From a bacterium (GTDB taxonomy: Bacteria > Actinomycetota > Acidimicrobiia > Acidimicrobiales > CATQHL01), in contig JAPONU010000285.1 in NCBI GenBank assembly GCA_026713745.1, forward strand, positions 1 through 39,661: a stretch of 39,661 nucleotides of DNA, in the 5' to 3' direction. Below the pieces are notes generated by a model. It was not told the DNA's origin. It made no database searches and saw nothing but the letters and a program-made list of their open reading frames with translations. This document shows positions 17,167-24,918 of this stretch, piece after piece. A program made the position numbers and the translations under genes. Position 1 is the first letter of the stretch. Every line of letters begins with the position of its first letter.

Positions 17167-19169
17167 GCTTCATGGGCGGCTCGTATGTGGCCGGCCCGCA
17201 GGGCCCGTCCTCGTCGCAGGCCAACGCCGCTGCCGGGCTGCCGTTCGCCGGCATCCCCGACGAGATGATCGACCGGGCGGCGGACATCCTGGACGCCGAA
17301 CCCACCCACCCCGAGCCCGACGTGGACTTCGCCCACCGGGCCCCCGATGCGCCGCCGCTGTCGCTGCGGACAATGCTCGGCCCCCATTGGCGGCGCGTAC
17401 TGCTGGTGGTGGTTCTCGTGATCGTCGAGGCCGCCGCCACCCAGGCGGGACCCCTGCTGACCCAGATCGGCATCGACGACGGGGTGGCGGCGCGCCGCTT
17501 CGGCGTGCTCGGCATCGTGGTGGCCGTCTACTTCGCCACCGTGGTGGTACACGTGGTGGCCGGCCGCGCCCGCACCGCCCTCGGGGGGCGCCTCGGCGAG
17601 CGTCTCATGTACGTCCTGCGGGTGCGGGTGTTCACCCACTTCCAGCGGATGTCGCTGAACTTCTACACCTCCGAGAAGGCGGGGGTGCTGATGTCCCGCA
17701 TGACCAGCGACGTCGAGGCCCTCACGATGTTGCTGCAGGAAGGGCTCGTGATGATGGTCGTGCAGGGGTTGACCCTGGCGGTCATCACCGGCGTGCTGTT
17801 CTACCTGCACGTTCCGCTGGCGGCTCTCACCGTGGGCGTCGTGGTGCCGGTCACCTTGCTGCTTTCGCTGTGGTTCCGCCGCTCCTCGGAGCGGGGCTAC
17901 AACCGGGTCCGCGACCGCATCGCCGCCGTGCTGGCCGACCTGGCGGAGAGCCTCGCCGGTATCCGGACCATCACCGCCTACAACCGCCGGCACCGCAACA
18001 TCGCCCAGCACCAGGGCGTCGTGAGCGACCACGAGGAGGCCAACGTCTACACCACGCGGGTCTCCTCGCTGTACGCCGCGGCCGCCGAGGGTGTCGGCAT
18101 CGTCGGTCAGGCGGTTGTTCTGGGGGTGGGCGGCTGGCTGGTGATCGACGGCCGCCTCACCCTCGGCGTCCTCACCGCATTCGCCCTCTACCTGACGGCG
18201 TTCTTCGCCCCCATCGGCCAGCTCGTCATGCTCTACAACGCCTACCAGCAAGGGCAGTCCGCCACCGCCAAGCTCCGGGAGCTGCTCGAGCGGCAACCCG
18301 ACGTGGCCGAGGCGCCCGACGCCGTGCCGCTGGGCCCCATCGAGGGCCGGATCACCTTCGAGGCCGTGTCGTTCTCCTATGACGCCGGCGAGCCGGTGCT
18401 GCGGGACGTGAACCTCGACGTCCCCGCGGGCGGCAGCCTCTCGGTCGTCGGCGCAACCGGCGCAGGCAAGTCCACGATCGCCAAGCTGGCGGTGCGCTTC
18501 TACGACCCCGACGAGGGCACGGTGCGGATCGACGGTACCGACCTGCGCAGCGTGCAGCTGGACTCGCTGCGCCGCCAGTTCGGCGTCGTGCCCCAGGAGC
18601 CGTTCCTGTTCAACGGCACCATCGGGGACAACATCCGATTCGCCCGCCCCGACGCCGGTGACGACGAGGTGGCCGAGGCCTGCCGGGTCGTGGGCCTCGG
18701 GGACTTCGTGGCGTCGCTCCCCGACGGCCTGGACACGCCCTGCCACGAGCGCGGCGCCTCGCTCTCGGCCGGGGAGCGCCAACTGCTGGCCCTCGCCCGG
18801 GCCTTCCTGGCCCGACCGCGCGTGCTGATCCTGGACGAGGCCACTTCCAACCTGGATCTGCGCTCGGAGGCTCAGGTGGAGCGGGCGCTGGACGCCGTGC
18901 TGGAGGGGCGGACCGCCGTGATCGTGGCACACCGTCTGGCCACCGCAATGCGCGCCGACCGGATCGCCGTGGTGGACAATGGACGGATCGCAGAGATCGG
19001 CAGTCACGACGAACTGGTGGCCGCCGGCGGTCTGTACGCCGGCATGTACGCCGCCTGGGAGGCCCACGCCGCAGGCAACGGCGCGCCACCGGCACCTGTC
19101 CCCGTAGGCGACGGCGCGGCCCCGGCAACTTCTCCCGCAGGCGTCGACCCTCAGGGTGTGGACCGATGA
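17163..19169 (+). CDS. ABC exporter half-transporter, catalytic subunit
   Basis: A 668-residue partner of the preceding subunit. A hydrophilic N-terminal extension of about 80 residues precedes six membrane helices (about 80-370) and a nucleotide-binding domain. This has Walker A VGATGAGKST, Q-loop VVPQEPFLFNG, Walker B VLILDEATSNLD with the catalytic Glu, and H-loop VIVAHRLAT. Its signature is LSAGERQ rather than LSGGQ, as expected for the half that pairs with the degenerate site. The GTG at 17163 overlaps the upstream stop (GTGA) and has GGAGG about 9 nt upstream. The C-terminal 40 residues are a low-complexity Ala/Pro/Gly tail. Substrate is unknown; lipids, peptides and drugs are all possible for this family. 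Confidence 0.92.
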   Translation: MSFMGGSYVAGPQGPSSSQANAAAGLPFAGIPDEMIDRAADILDAEPTHPEPDVDFAHRAPDAPPLSLRTMLGPHWRRVLLVVVLVIVEAAATQAGPLLTQIGIDDGVAARRFGVLGIVVAVYFATVVVHVVAGRARTALGGRLGERLMYVLRVRVFTHFQRMSLNFYTSEKAGVLMSRMTSDVEALTMLLQEGLVMMVVQGLTLAVITGVLFYLHVPLAALTVGVVVPVTLLLSLWFRRSSERGYNRVRDRIAAVLADLAESLAGIRTITAYNRRHRNIAQHQGVVSDHEEANVYTTRVSSLYAAAAEGVGIVGQAVVLGVGGWLVIDGRLTLGVLTAFALYLTAFFAPIGQLVMLYNAYQQGQSATAKLRELLERQPDVAEAPDAVPLGPIEGRITFEAVSFSYDAGEPVLRDVNLDVPAGGSLSVVGATGAGKSTIAKLAVRFYDPDEGTVRIDGTDLRSVQLDSLRRQFGVVPQEPFLFNGTIGDNIRFARPDAGDDEVAEACRVVGLGDFVASLPDGLDTPCHERGASLSAGERQLLALARAFLARPRVLILDEATSNLDLRSEAQVERALDAVLEGRTAVIVAHRLATAMRADRIAVVDNGRIAEIGSHDELVAAGGLYAGMYAAWEAHAAGNGAPPAPVPVGDGAAPATSPAGVDPQGVDR

Positions 19170-19963
19170 GCCCAGGGCCTTCCCCGGCGCTGCGACTCAG
19201 CGATGTCGGGGTTGTTCGCGACCGGCGGCCGTTGCTCGTCGGCGTGGACTGGACGGTGGAGCAGGGCGAGCGCTGGGTGGTCCTCGGCCCGAACGGGGCC
19301 GGCAAGTCCACGTTGCTGCGAGTGGCGGCCCTCTACCTGCATCCCACGCTGGGAACCGTGGAGGTCCTGGGACGGCGCCTGGGCCGTGTCGACGTGCGCC
19401 GCATGCGTCATCGCGTGGGCTACGCCTCGGCCATGCTCTCCGACCGCATCCGCCCGACGATCAGCGCCCTGGACGCGGTCATGACCGCCCGCCACGGCGC
19501 CCTGGAGCCGTGGTGGCACAGCTACGACGATGCCGACCGGCAGCGTGCCGCCGACCTGCTGGAACGGATGGGCTGCAGCCACCTCGCCGGCCAGCAGTTC
19601 GGCCTGCTCTCCTCGGGTGAGCGGCAGCGGGTGCAGATCGCCCGCACCCTCATGACCCAGCCCGGCTTGGTGCTGCTGGACGAGCCCACCGCCGCCCTGG
19701 ACCTGGCCGGGCGGGAGGAATTGGTGCGTACGCTGGACGCCCTCAGCGCCGACCCCGCCACGCCACCCACTGTGCTCGTGACCCACCACGTCGAGGAGAT
19801 CCCGGCGGGCTTCGACCATGCGCTGCTGCTCCGCGAGGGCCAAGTGGTCGGAGCAGGCCCCATCGGCGAGGTGCTAACGGCTGAGCGCCTCAGCCACTGC
19901 TTCGGCATCGAGCTGGAACTCGAGCACAACCGGGGCCGCTGGTGGGCCCACGCCGCCGACTAA
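19166..19963 (+). CDS. Stand-alone ABC transporter ATP-binding protein
   Basis: A 265-residue soluble ATPase with Walker A LGPNGAGKST, signature LLSSGERQRVQIARTL, Walker B VLLDEPTAALD and H-loop VTHHVEEIP. Its start ATG overlaps the exporter stop (ATGA), so it is cotranscribed with the heterodimeric exporter. No membrane partner for it lies in the window. The sequence style (LRVAALYLHPTLGTVEVLG; THHVEEIPAGFDHALLL) resembles ModF/YlmA-type ATPases rather than an importer subunit with a neighbouring permease. Its role is unclear. Confidence 0.85.
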   Translation: MSPGPSPALRLSDVGVVRDRRPLLVGVDWTVEQGERWVVLGPNGAGKSTLLRVAALYLHPTLGTVEVLGRRLGRVDVRRMRHRVGYASAMLSDRIRPTISALDAVMTARHGALEPWWHSYDDADRQRAADLLERMGCSHLAGQQFGLLSSGERQRVQIARTLMTQPGLVLLDEPTAALDLAGREELVRTLDALSADPATPPTVLVTHHVEEIPAGFDHALLLREGQVVGAGPIGEVLTAERLSHCFGIELELEHNRGRWWAHAAD

Positions 19964-20008
19964 CCCCAGGCGATGAGGCACGTGGGGATCGCATGTTCGT
20001 GGAGCCCC

Positions 20009-20023
20009 CGTCCACTTTGGACG
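20009..20023. terminator. Hairpin between the ABC ATPase and tryptophan 2,3-dioxygenase genes
   Basis: A perfect 6-bp stem (CGTCCA with TGGACG) and a 3-nt loop lie in the 61-bp gap between two convergent genes, 1 nt from the dioxygenase stop. No U tract. Confidence 0.45.
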
Positions 20024-20024
20024 C

Positions 20025-20828
20025 CTAGAAGGAGGCGCGGATGGCCCAGAGATCGGGGAAGGCGGGGCGCATGATCGTGGTGCGGAGGTAGGCGGCCCCG
20101 TCGGAGTCGCCCGTGCCTCGTTTGGTACCGATCGTGCGTTGCACCATCATCACGTGCCGGTACCGCCACTCCATGAATCCCTCGTCGAAGTCGGTCAGGA
20201 GTTCGCAGATCTCCAGCAGCGCCGGGTGGGACCGGTAGATCCCGAGGAGGGTGGCCTGCACTTCCGGCGAAGGCTGGTGCGAGAGCTTGACGTCGCGGTT
20301 GAGCACCGAGGCCGGGATGGCGAACCCCTTCCTGGCGAGGAACCGGACGAAGGCGTCCCAGACGGTCCGCTCCCGCAACCTGCGCTCGAGCCGGTCGCGA
20401 GCGTCCGCGTCGGTGTCGAGGAGGTCGAGATGGGACACGTCGAACTGGCCGAGCAGGATCTCGAGTTCGCGGAACTGGACGGACTGGAACCCGCTGGCGT
20501 TCTCCAGGAACGGGCGGAACGAGGCGAACTCCAGCGGGGTCATGGTCTCGAGCACGTCGAGCTGGGCGACGAGGGTCTTGAGGATCTTGAGCACGCGTTT
20601 CAGTTGGTGGGCGCCCCTGGACGGCGCGTCGCCGTCGAGGTGGCCGCACAGGGCGTCGAGTTCGTGCAGGACCTGCTTGAACCAGAGTTCGTACACCTGG
20701 TGGACGACGATGAACAGCGTCTCGTCGTGTTCGGGCTCGCCGCTGTCCGGATCAACGGAGCGGCACTGCTGCAACGACAGCAACTCGGGAATCCGCAGGT
20801 ACGACCCGTAGGTGAGATCGTCGCTCAT
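20025..20828 (-). CDS. kynA: Tryptophan 2,3-dioxygenase
   Basis: A 267-residue haem enzyme opening the indole ring of tryptophan to N-formylkynurenine. It shows TYGSYLRIPELLSLQQ, HDETLFIVVHQVYELWFKQVLHEL and the distal region WRYRHVMMVQRTIGTKRGTGDS, where H225 is the likely proximal haem ligand; the GTGxSxG loop for substrate is present. Length is normal for bacterial enzymes. I chose ATG 20828: conservation starts almost at once (SDDLTYGSYL) and the monooxygenase stop lies only 13 nt upstream. No strong ribosome site is seen, so translation may depend on the upstream gene. It is the last gene of a leftward kynurenine operon although it does the first step. Confidence 0.95.
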   Translation of the reverse strand: MSDDLTYGSYLRIPELLSLQQCRSVDPDSGEPEHDETLFIVVHQVYELWFKQVLHELDALCGHLDGDAPSRGAHQLKRVLKILKTLVAQLDVLETMTPLEFASFRPFLENASGFQSVQFRELEILLGQFDVSHLDLLDTDADARDRLERRLRERTVWDAFVRFLARKGFAIPASVLNRDVKLSHQPSPEVQATLLGIYRSHPALLEICELLTDFDEGFMEWRYRHVMMVQRTIGTKRGTGDSDGAAYLRTTIMRPAFPDLWAIRASF

Positions 20829-20841
20829 CGGGGCCGTCGAA

Positions 20842-22239
20842 TCACACCGACAGGGCGTCGGACCGAGCCAGCGGGTCGGGTTGGGGCAGGGGCGCAAGCT
20901 CGGCGACGAGTTCGGCCGCCCGACCCAAGTCGATATCGGCGAGCGATGCCCGGCCCGCCGTGAGTTCGTCGAGGATCTCAGCCTGGCGGGCGGCGCGCGC
21001 CGCGGCCTCGGCGTAAGGCATCGTCGAGAACATCACCATGTTGTAGCGCGGGCTGAGACGGTCGGGATACCGGCGCTGGAGTTCCAGCGCCAACTCACGG
21101 CGGATCACGTAGCGGGGGTCCATCACGCCCGCTCGCATCTCCAGATAGTTGTCGAGCGCCATGTCGGCGATGGCGTCGGCGTTGGGTTTCCGCTCCGCCT
21201 CGAACGCGGCGAAAGCCTCGGCGGTGTCGTCGGGCCGATCGCGGAGATGGCGGTCGAGGGCGCGCGCCGACTCCATGGCCAGGTTCATCCCTTGCCCATG
21301 GAAGGGAACGATGGCGTGCGCCGCATCGCCGACGAGCACGGCCCTGTCGCCCAGCGACCAGCCAGTGCAGCGCATCGTGGCGAGCCGGCCAGCGGGGTTC
21401 GCGAAGAACTGCTCGACGAGGTCGGGGACCATGGCCACGAGGTCGGGAAACTCCCGCTTGAAGAACTCCGACACCGCTTCGGGGTCCGCCGACGAAGCGA
21501 AGCCTCCGTCTCCGGTGTTGGGCGCGAACAGGGTGGCGGTGAAGTCGCCTTCGGGGTTGGGCAGCGCGATCAGCATGAACTCCCCGCGCGGCCAGATGTG
21601 CAGCGCATGCGGATCGAGGCGGAACCCGTCGCCGCGGGCCGGTGGAATCTGCAACTCCTTGTACCCGTGGTCGAGCCAGTCGACCTCCGCCCTGCCCCCG
21701 TTGGCGGCCACGATCGCTCGGCGGAGGTCCGAGCCGGCCCCGTCGGCCCCGAAGACGGTGCCGAACCGCACGGTGCGCGCCTCGCCGTTCGGGCCGGCGA
21801 CGGTGATCGTGCCCGCCGCGAGATCGACCCCCCGGACGGGGCTCTCGAAGGAGATCTCAACCCGGCCGGTGGCTTCGGCGGCGTCGAGCAGGACGGCATT
21901 GAGACCGCGCCGGGACACCGAGTGGATGACCTCACCGGCGCGTGTGCCGTAGGGCTGCAGCACCGGCTCATCGCCGGCGTGGATCATCCGGCCCCGCATG
22001 GGAATCGTGATGGCGTCGACCCGCTCGATCACGCCGACGTCGACGAGTGGGACGATCCCGCGGGTGGCGAGGGCCAGGTTGATGGATCGGCCCGCGGGGA
22101 TCTCCGCCCGGCGGATGTCGGGTCGAGCCTCGTAGACGGTCACACGGTGTCGGCGCCGGGCTAGATAGATGGCCATCAGGGCCCCGGCCGGCCCGGCGCC
22201 GACCACGACGACCGGGCCGCGCTCGCCGAACGAGCTCAT
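20842..22239 (-). CDS. kmo: Kynurenine 3-monooxygenase
   Basis: A 465-residue FAD-dependent aromatic hydroxylase making 3-hydroxykynurenine with NADPH and O2. Motifs: the N-terminal dinucleotide loop VVVGAGPAGALMAIYLARR, GRSINLALATRGI typical of KMO, and the FAD ribityl motif GDAAHAIVPFHGQGMN. Unlike mitochondrial KMO it shows no strongly hydrophobic C-terminal anchor, as usual in bacteria. The ATG overlaps the kynureninase stop by 4 nt (ATGA), so the two are coupled. Confidence 0.94.
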   Translation of the reverse strand: MSSFGERGPVVVVGAGPAGALMAIYLARRRHRVTVYEARPDIRRAEIPAGRSINLALATRGIVPLVDVGVIERVDAITIPMRGRMIHAGDEPVLQPYGTRAGEVIHSVSRRGLNAVLLDAAEATGRVEISFESPVRGVDLAAGTITVAGPNGEARTVRFGTVFGADGAGSDLRRAIVAANGGRAEVDWLDHGYKELQIPPARGDGFRLDPHALHIWPRGEFMLIALPNPEGDFTATLFAPNTGDGGFASSADPEAVSEFFKREFPDLVAMVPDLVEQFFANPAGRLATMRCTGWSLGDRAVLVGDAAHAIVPFHGQGMNLAMESARALDRHLRDRPDDTAEAFAAFEAERKPNADAIADMALDNYLEMRAGVMDPRYVIRRELALELQRRYPDRLSPRYNMVMFSTMPYAEAAARAARQAEILDELTAGRASLADIDLGRAAELVAELAPLPQPDPLARSDALSV

Positions 22240-23540
22240 CGGGCCGCGTCGTGGAGGGCGCTGTCCAGGATGTCGACGAAGCGACGGATGTCAGCGAAGG
22301 TGTTGTAGAGCGGCACCGGCGCCACGCGGATCACGTCGGGTGAGCGCCAGTCACAGGCCACACCGGCCTGCTGCAGTGCCTGATGAACGGCACGGCCGTC
22401 GAGGCCGGGTTCCCGGACCCGCAGCGAGTGCTGACAGCCGCGCTCGGCCGGCATGGTCGGGGTGATCGTTTCGATGCGGTCACCGATCACCTCGGCAAGT
22501 AGAAAGTCGAGGTACTGGATCTGCTGTTCCGACTTCGCCCGCAGCGGCACCATTCCCCCCGCCCGATCGAAGACGTCCAGCGACGCCCGCAGGGGCGCCA
22601 TGGCGAGGATGGGCGGGTTCGAGAGCTGCCAGGACTCGACGGTGGGAGCCGGATCGAAGACTGTGCCCATCTCGAAGCGGGTCTCGGCGCGGTGCCCCCA
22701 CCAGCCCAGGAGTTTGGGGAGTGAGCGATCGCCCGCGTAACGCTCGTGCACGAAGGCACCCCCGACACCACCGGGACCGCCATTGAGGTACTTGTAGCTG
22801 CACCAGATGGCGAAGTCCACGTCCCAGTCGTGCAACGCCAGCGGCACGTTTCCCACGGCGTGCGCCAGGTCGAAGCCGACCCGGGCTCCGACGCCGTGGG
22901 CCGCCGCGGTGATCTCGGTCATCGGCAGGACCTGGCCGGTGTAGTACTGCACGCCGGGCAGCAGCACGAGCGCCAGCTCGGCGCCGTGGGTGGCGATCAG
23001 GGCCAGGAGGTCGTCACGCCGCAGCGCCTCCTCGCCCGCCCTCGGCCGGGCGAGGACCAGCGACCCCGCGGGTTCGTGTCCCCGCTGGCGGATCTGGCTC
23101 TCGACGGCGAAATGGTCGCTGGGGAAGGCGCCGGCCTCGATGAGGACCTTGTGCCGGGCGGGGGTGGGATCGTAGAAGCTCACCATCAGCAGGTGCAGGT
23201 TGACGGTGAGGGAGTTCATGGCCACGACCTCGCTGGGGCGGCCGCCGACCAGTCGCCCCAGCGAACCGGTCAACAACTCGTGATACGGCACCCACGCCTC
23301 CTCGCCGGCGAAGTGCCCGGCCGCGCCCAGGCGAGCCCACCGTTCCAACTCGGCGTTCACGTAGCCGGCAGCCGCCCGGGGCACCGCTCCCAGCGAGTTG
23401 CCGGCCAGATAGATCTGCGGCGACCCGTCGGGGCCCTCCGGAAGGTGAAACTCGTGACGGAATGTCGCCAACGGATCAGCGGCGTCAAGGGCCGTCGCCG
23501 CCTCGGCGCCGACGCTGAAGGAGAGGTCCGTCCCGGTCAT
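22236..23540 (-). CDS. kynU: Kynureninase
   Basis: A 434-residue fold-type I PLP hydrolase splitting 3-hydroxykynurenine to 3-hydroxyanthranilate and alanine. Marks are YLAGNSLGAVPRAA near the start, MNSLTVNLHLLMVSFY, HAVGNVPL, and the PLP lysine K250 in CSYKYLNGGPGGVGG. Length is normal. The ATG at 23540 is preceded by a 6-bp perfect hairpin (CCCCGG/CCGGGG at 23543-23557) rather than a clear ribosome site, which may hold back initiation. It overlaps the monooxygenase gene downstream; the gap to the dioxygenase gene upstream is 91 bp. Confidence 0.95.
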   Translation of the reverse strand: MTGTDLSFSVGAEAATALDAADPLATFRHEFHLPEGPDGSPQIYLAGNSLGAVPRAAAGYVNAELERWARLGAAGHFAGEEAWVPYHELLTGSLGRLVGGRPSEVVAMNSLTVNLHLLMVSFYDPTPARHKVLIEAGAFPSDHFAVESQIRQRGHEPAGSLVLARPRAGEEALRRDDLLALIATHGAELALVLLPGVQYYTGQVLPMTEITAAAHGVGARVGFDLAHAVGNVPLALHDWDVDFAIWCSYKYLNGGPGGVGGAFVHERYAGDRSLPKLLGWWGHRAETRFEMGTVFDPAPTVESWQLSNPPILAMAPLRASLDVFDRAGGMVPLRAKSEQQIQYLDFLLAEVIGDRIETITPTMPAERGCQHSLRVREPGLDGRAVHQALQQAGVACDWRSPDVIRVAPVPLYNTFADIRRFVDILDSALHDAAR

Positions 23541-23542
23541 GG

Positions 23543-23557
23543 CCCCGGGAGCCGGGG
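23543..23557 (-). promoter_or_regulatory. Hairpin in the ribosome-binding region of kynU
   Basis: CCCCGG, a 3-nt loop and CCGGGG form a perfect stem 2 nt before the kynU ATG, where a ribosome site should be. It could lower translation or part-terminate transcription in the 91-bp gap. An effect is inference. Confidence 0.3.
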
Positions 23558-23631
23558 ATCGCAGGCCCCCGGTTGGCCGCAGGGGGCCCGTCGCCGGCGG
23601 GACATCACAGGTTTCCCGGCCGTCCCGGGCC

Positions 23632-24183
23632 TTACAGGCTCACCCATCCCTGAGGTGGTTCCTTGCCCGGGTGGATCGCCCCGCACTGCGGGCAGGTGCG
23701 CAGTTCTTCGTGTTCGTAGAAGCGCTCGAACAGCGGTGGCAGATCGCGCACGATGCTGGTCAGGATCACTTCGACGCGATGGACGAGGGACTCGCACTCG
23801 AAGCAGTACCACTCGAAGGCATCCTGCTCACCCGGGGGGCGCTTCGGCTCGACGACGAGTCCGATGGATCCTTCCTGGGGTCGCTGCGGGGAGTGGCGCA
23901 CATGGGGCGGCAGGAGGAAGATCTCGCCCTGGCGGATCGGGAGGTCGCAGTGCACGCCGTCCTCGACGACCTTCAGCACCATGTCCCCCTCCAGTTGATA
24001 GAAGAACTCCTCGACGGGATCGTCGTGAAAATCGGTGCGGCGGTTGGGTCCACCCACGACGGTCACCATCAAGTCGGCGTCCTCCCAGATCTGGCGGTTG
24101 CCCACGGGCGGTTTGAGCAACTCCCGGTGCTCGTCTATCCACCTCTGGAAGTTGAAGGTTCGGAGCCGGGTCGGGTTTGTCAT
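23632..24183 (-). CDS. nbaC: 3-Hydroxyanthranilate 3,4-dioxygenase
   Basis: A 183-residue cupin ring-cleavage enzyme giving 2-amino-3-carboxymuconate semialdehyde, which closes on its own to quinolinate. The iron site is visible in DFHDDPVEEFFYQLEGDM (His, Glu) and LPPHVRHSPQRP (His). The bacterial form's second metal site, rubredoxin-like, is present as CFEC near residue 124 and CPQC near 161. ATG 24183 has AGGGG 7 nt upstream. The neighbouring kynU, kmo and kynA genes supply its substrate. Confidence 0.95.
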   Translation of the reverse strand: MTNPTRLRTFNFQRWIDEHRELLKPPVGNRQIWEDADLMVTVVGGPNRRTDFHDDPVEEFFYQLEGDMVLKVVEDGVHCDLPIRQGEIFLLPPHVRHSPQRPQEGSIGLVVEPKRPPGEQDAFEWYCFECESLVHRVEVILTSIVRDLPPLFERFYEHEELRTCPQCGAIHPGKEPPQGWVSL

Positions 24184-24220
24184 CTCAATCCCCTATTGGT
24201 CTCGGGCTGGGTTCGAGCGC

Positions 24221-24898
24221 TCACAGCCGCAGTCCGCACTGTTCGAAGGCCTCCCGCGTGGCGGCTTTCTCCCCCTCGGTCAACTCCAGCAGCGGCGGGC
24301 GGACCCGGCCTCCCACCTGGCCAACCAACTCCTGCCAGTACTTCTGGTGGGCATGGGGTTTCTCCGGGGGTCTGGTGTCGCGCAGCGCTCGGCGCACCGG
24401 GTCCAGGCTCTCGCTGATGCGGCGCGCCCCGGCGGCGTCGCCGGCCAGCGCCGCCTGCGTGTAGTCGTGCATGCGCCGGTCGGTGGCAGTCTGCAACAGG
24501 AAGGGCGGCGACGAGCACAGGTACAGCTTCCATCCCAATTCGAGGATGTTGTCGAGCCACTCGCCCTCCGAGGCGGTGCTCACCGCGATGCGATCGGAGG
24601 CCAACCCGGTGAGTTCGGCATACATCGGGCGGGGCACGCTGTACTTGATGGCCACCACGTTGTCCAGGTCGGCCAGCCGGTCACAGAGCCCCGGCGACAT
24701 GAGGTACCCGCTGTCGGGGTGGCTCCACAGCGCAATCGCGATGTCGACAGTCTCCGAGATCGTCTTGTAGTACCGAAAGACGGTCTCATCCACCTCCGAG
24801 ACGAAGTGCAACCTCGGGGCGTGCACGACGATGTAGTCCGCCCCGACTTCCTGAGCGTGCCGGGCGTAGGCCTTGGCGTCACCTCTGGCGTATTCCAT
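24221..24898 (-). pseudogene. DapA/dihydrodipicolinate-synthase-family protein, N-terminal part missing
   Basis: Of 225 residues, nearly all match the C-terminal two thirds of a DapA-type TIM barrel: ADYIVVHAPRLH, an ALWSHPDSGYLMSP segment where the family has YN.P..tg, and the Schiff-base lysine in NVVAIKYSVP. The first 75-90 residues (strands 1-3, including the GxxGE loop) are absent. Only 20 nt separate its ATG from the aldehyde dehydrogenase stop, so the missing part is not nearby. Without those strands the barrel cannot close, so this is probably a deletion remnant that is still translated, but a trimmed functional protein is not excluded. DapA-family plus aldehyde dehydrogenase pairs are known from sugar-acid breakdown (2-keto-3-deoxy acid dehydratases). 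Confidence 0.7.
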
Positions 24899-24918
24899 GG
24901 CGTGCTGGGGCCCCGCAG

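Noticed and set aside
17070..19067. A 665-codon minus-strand open frame opposite the catalytic ABC exporter subunit
   Set aside because: Its composition mirrors the third-position GC of the real gene; no motif and no ribosome site.
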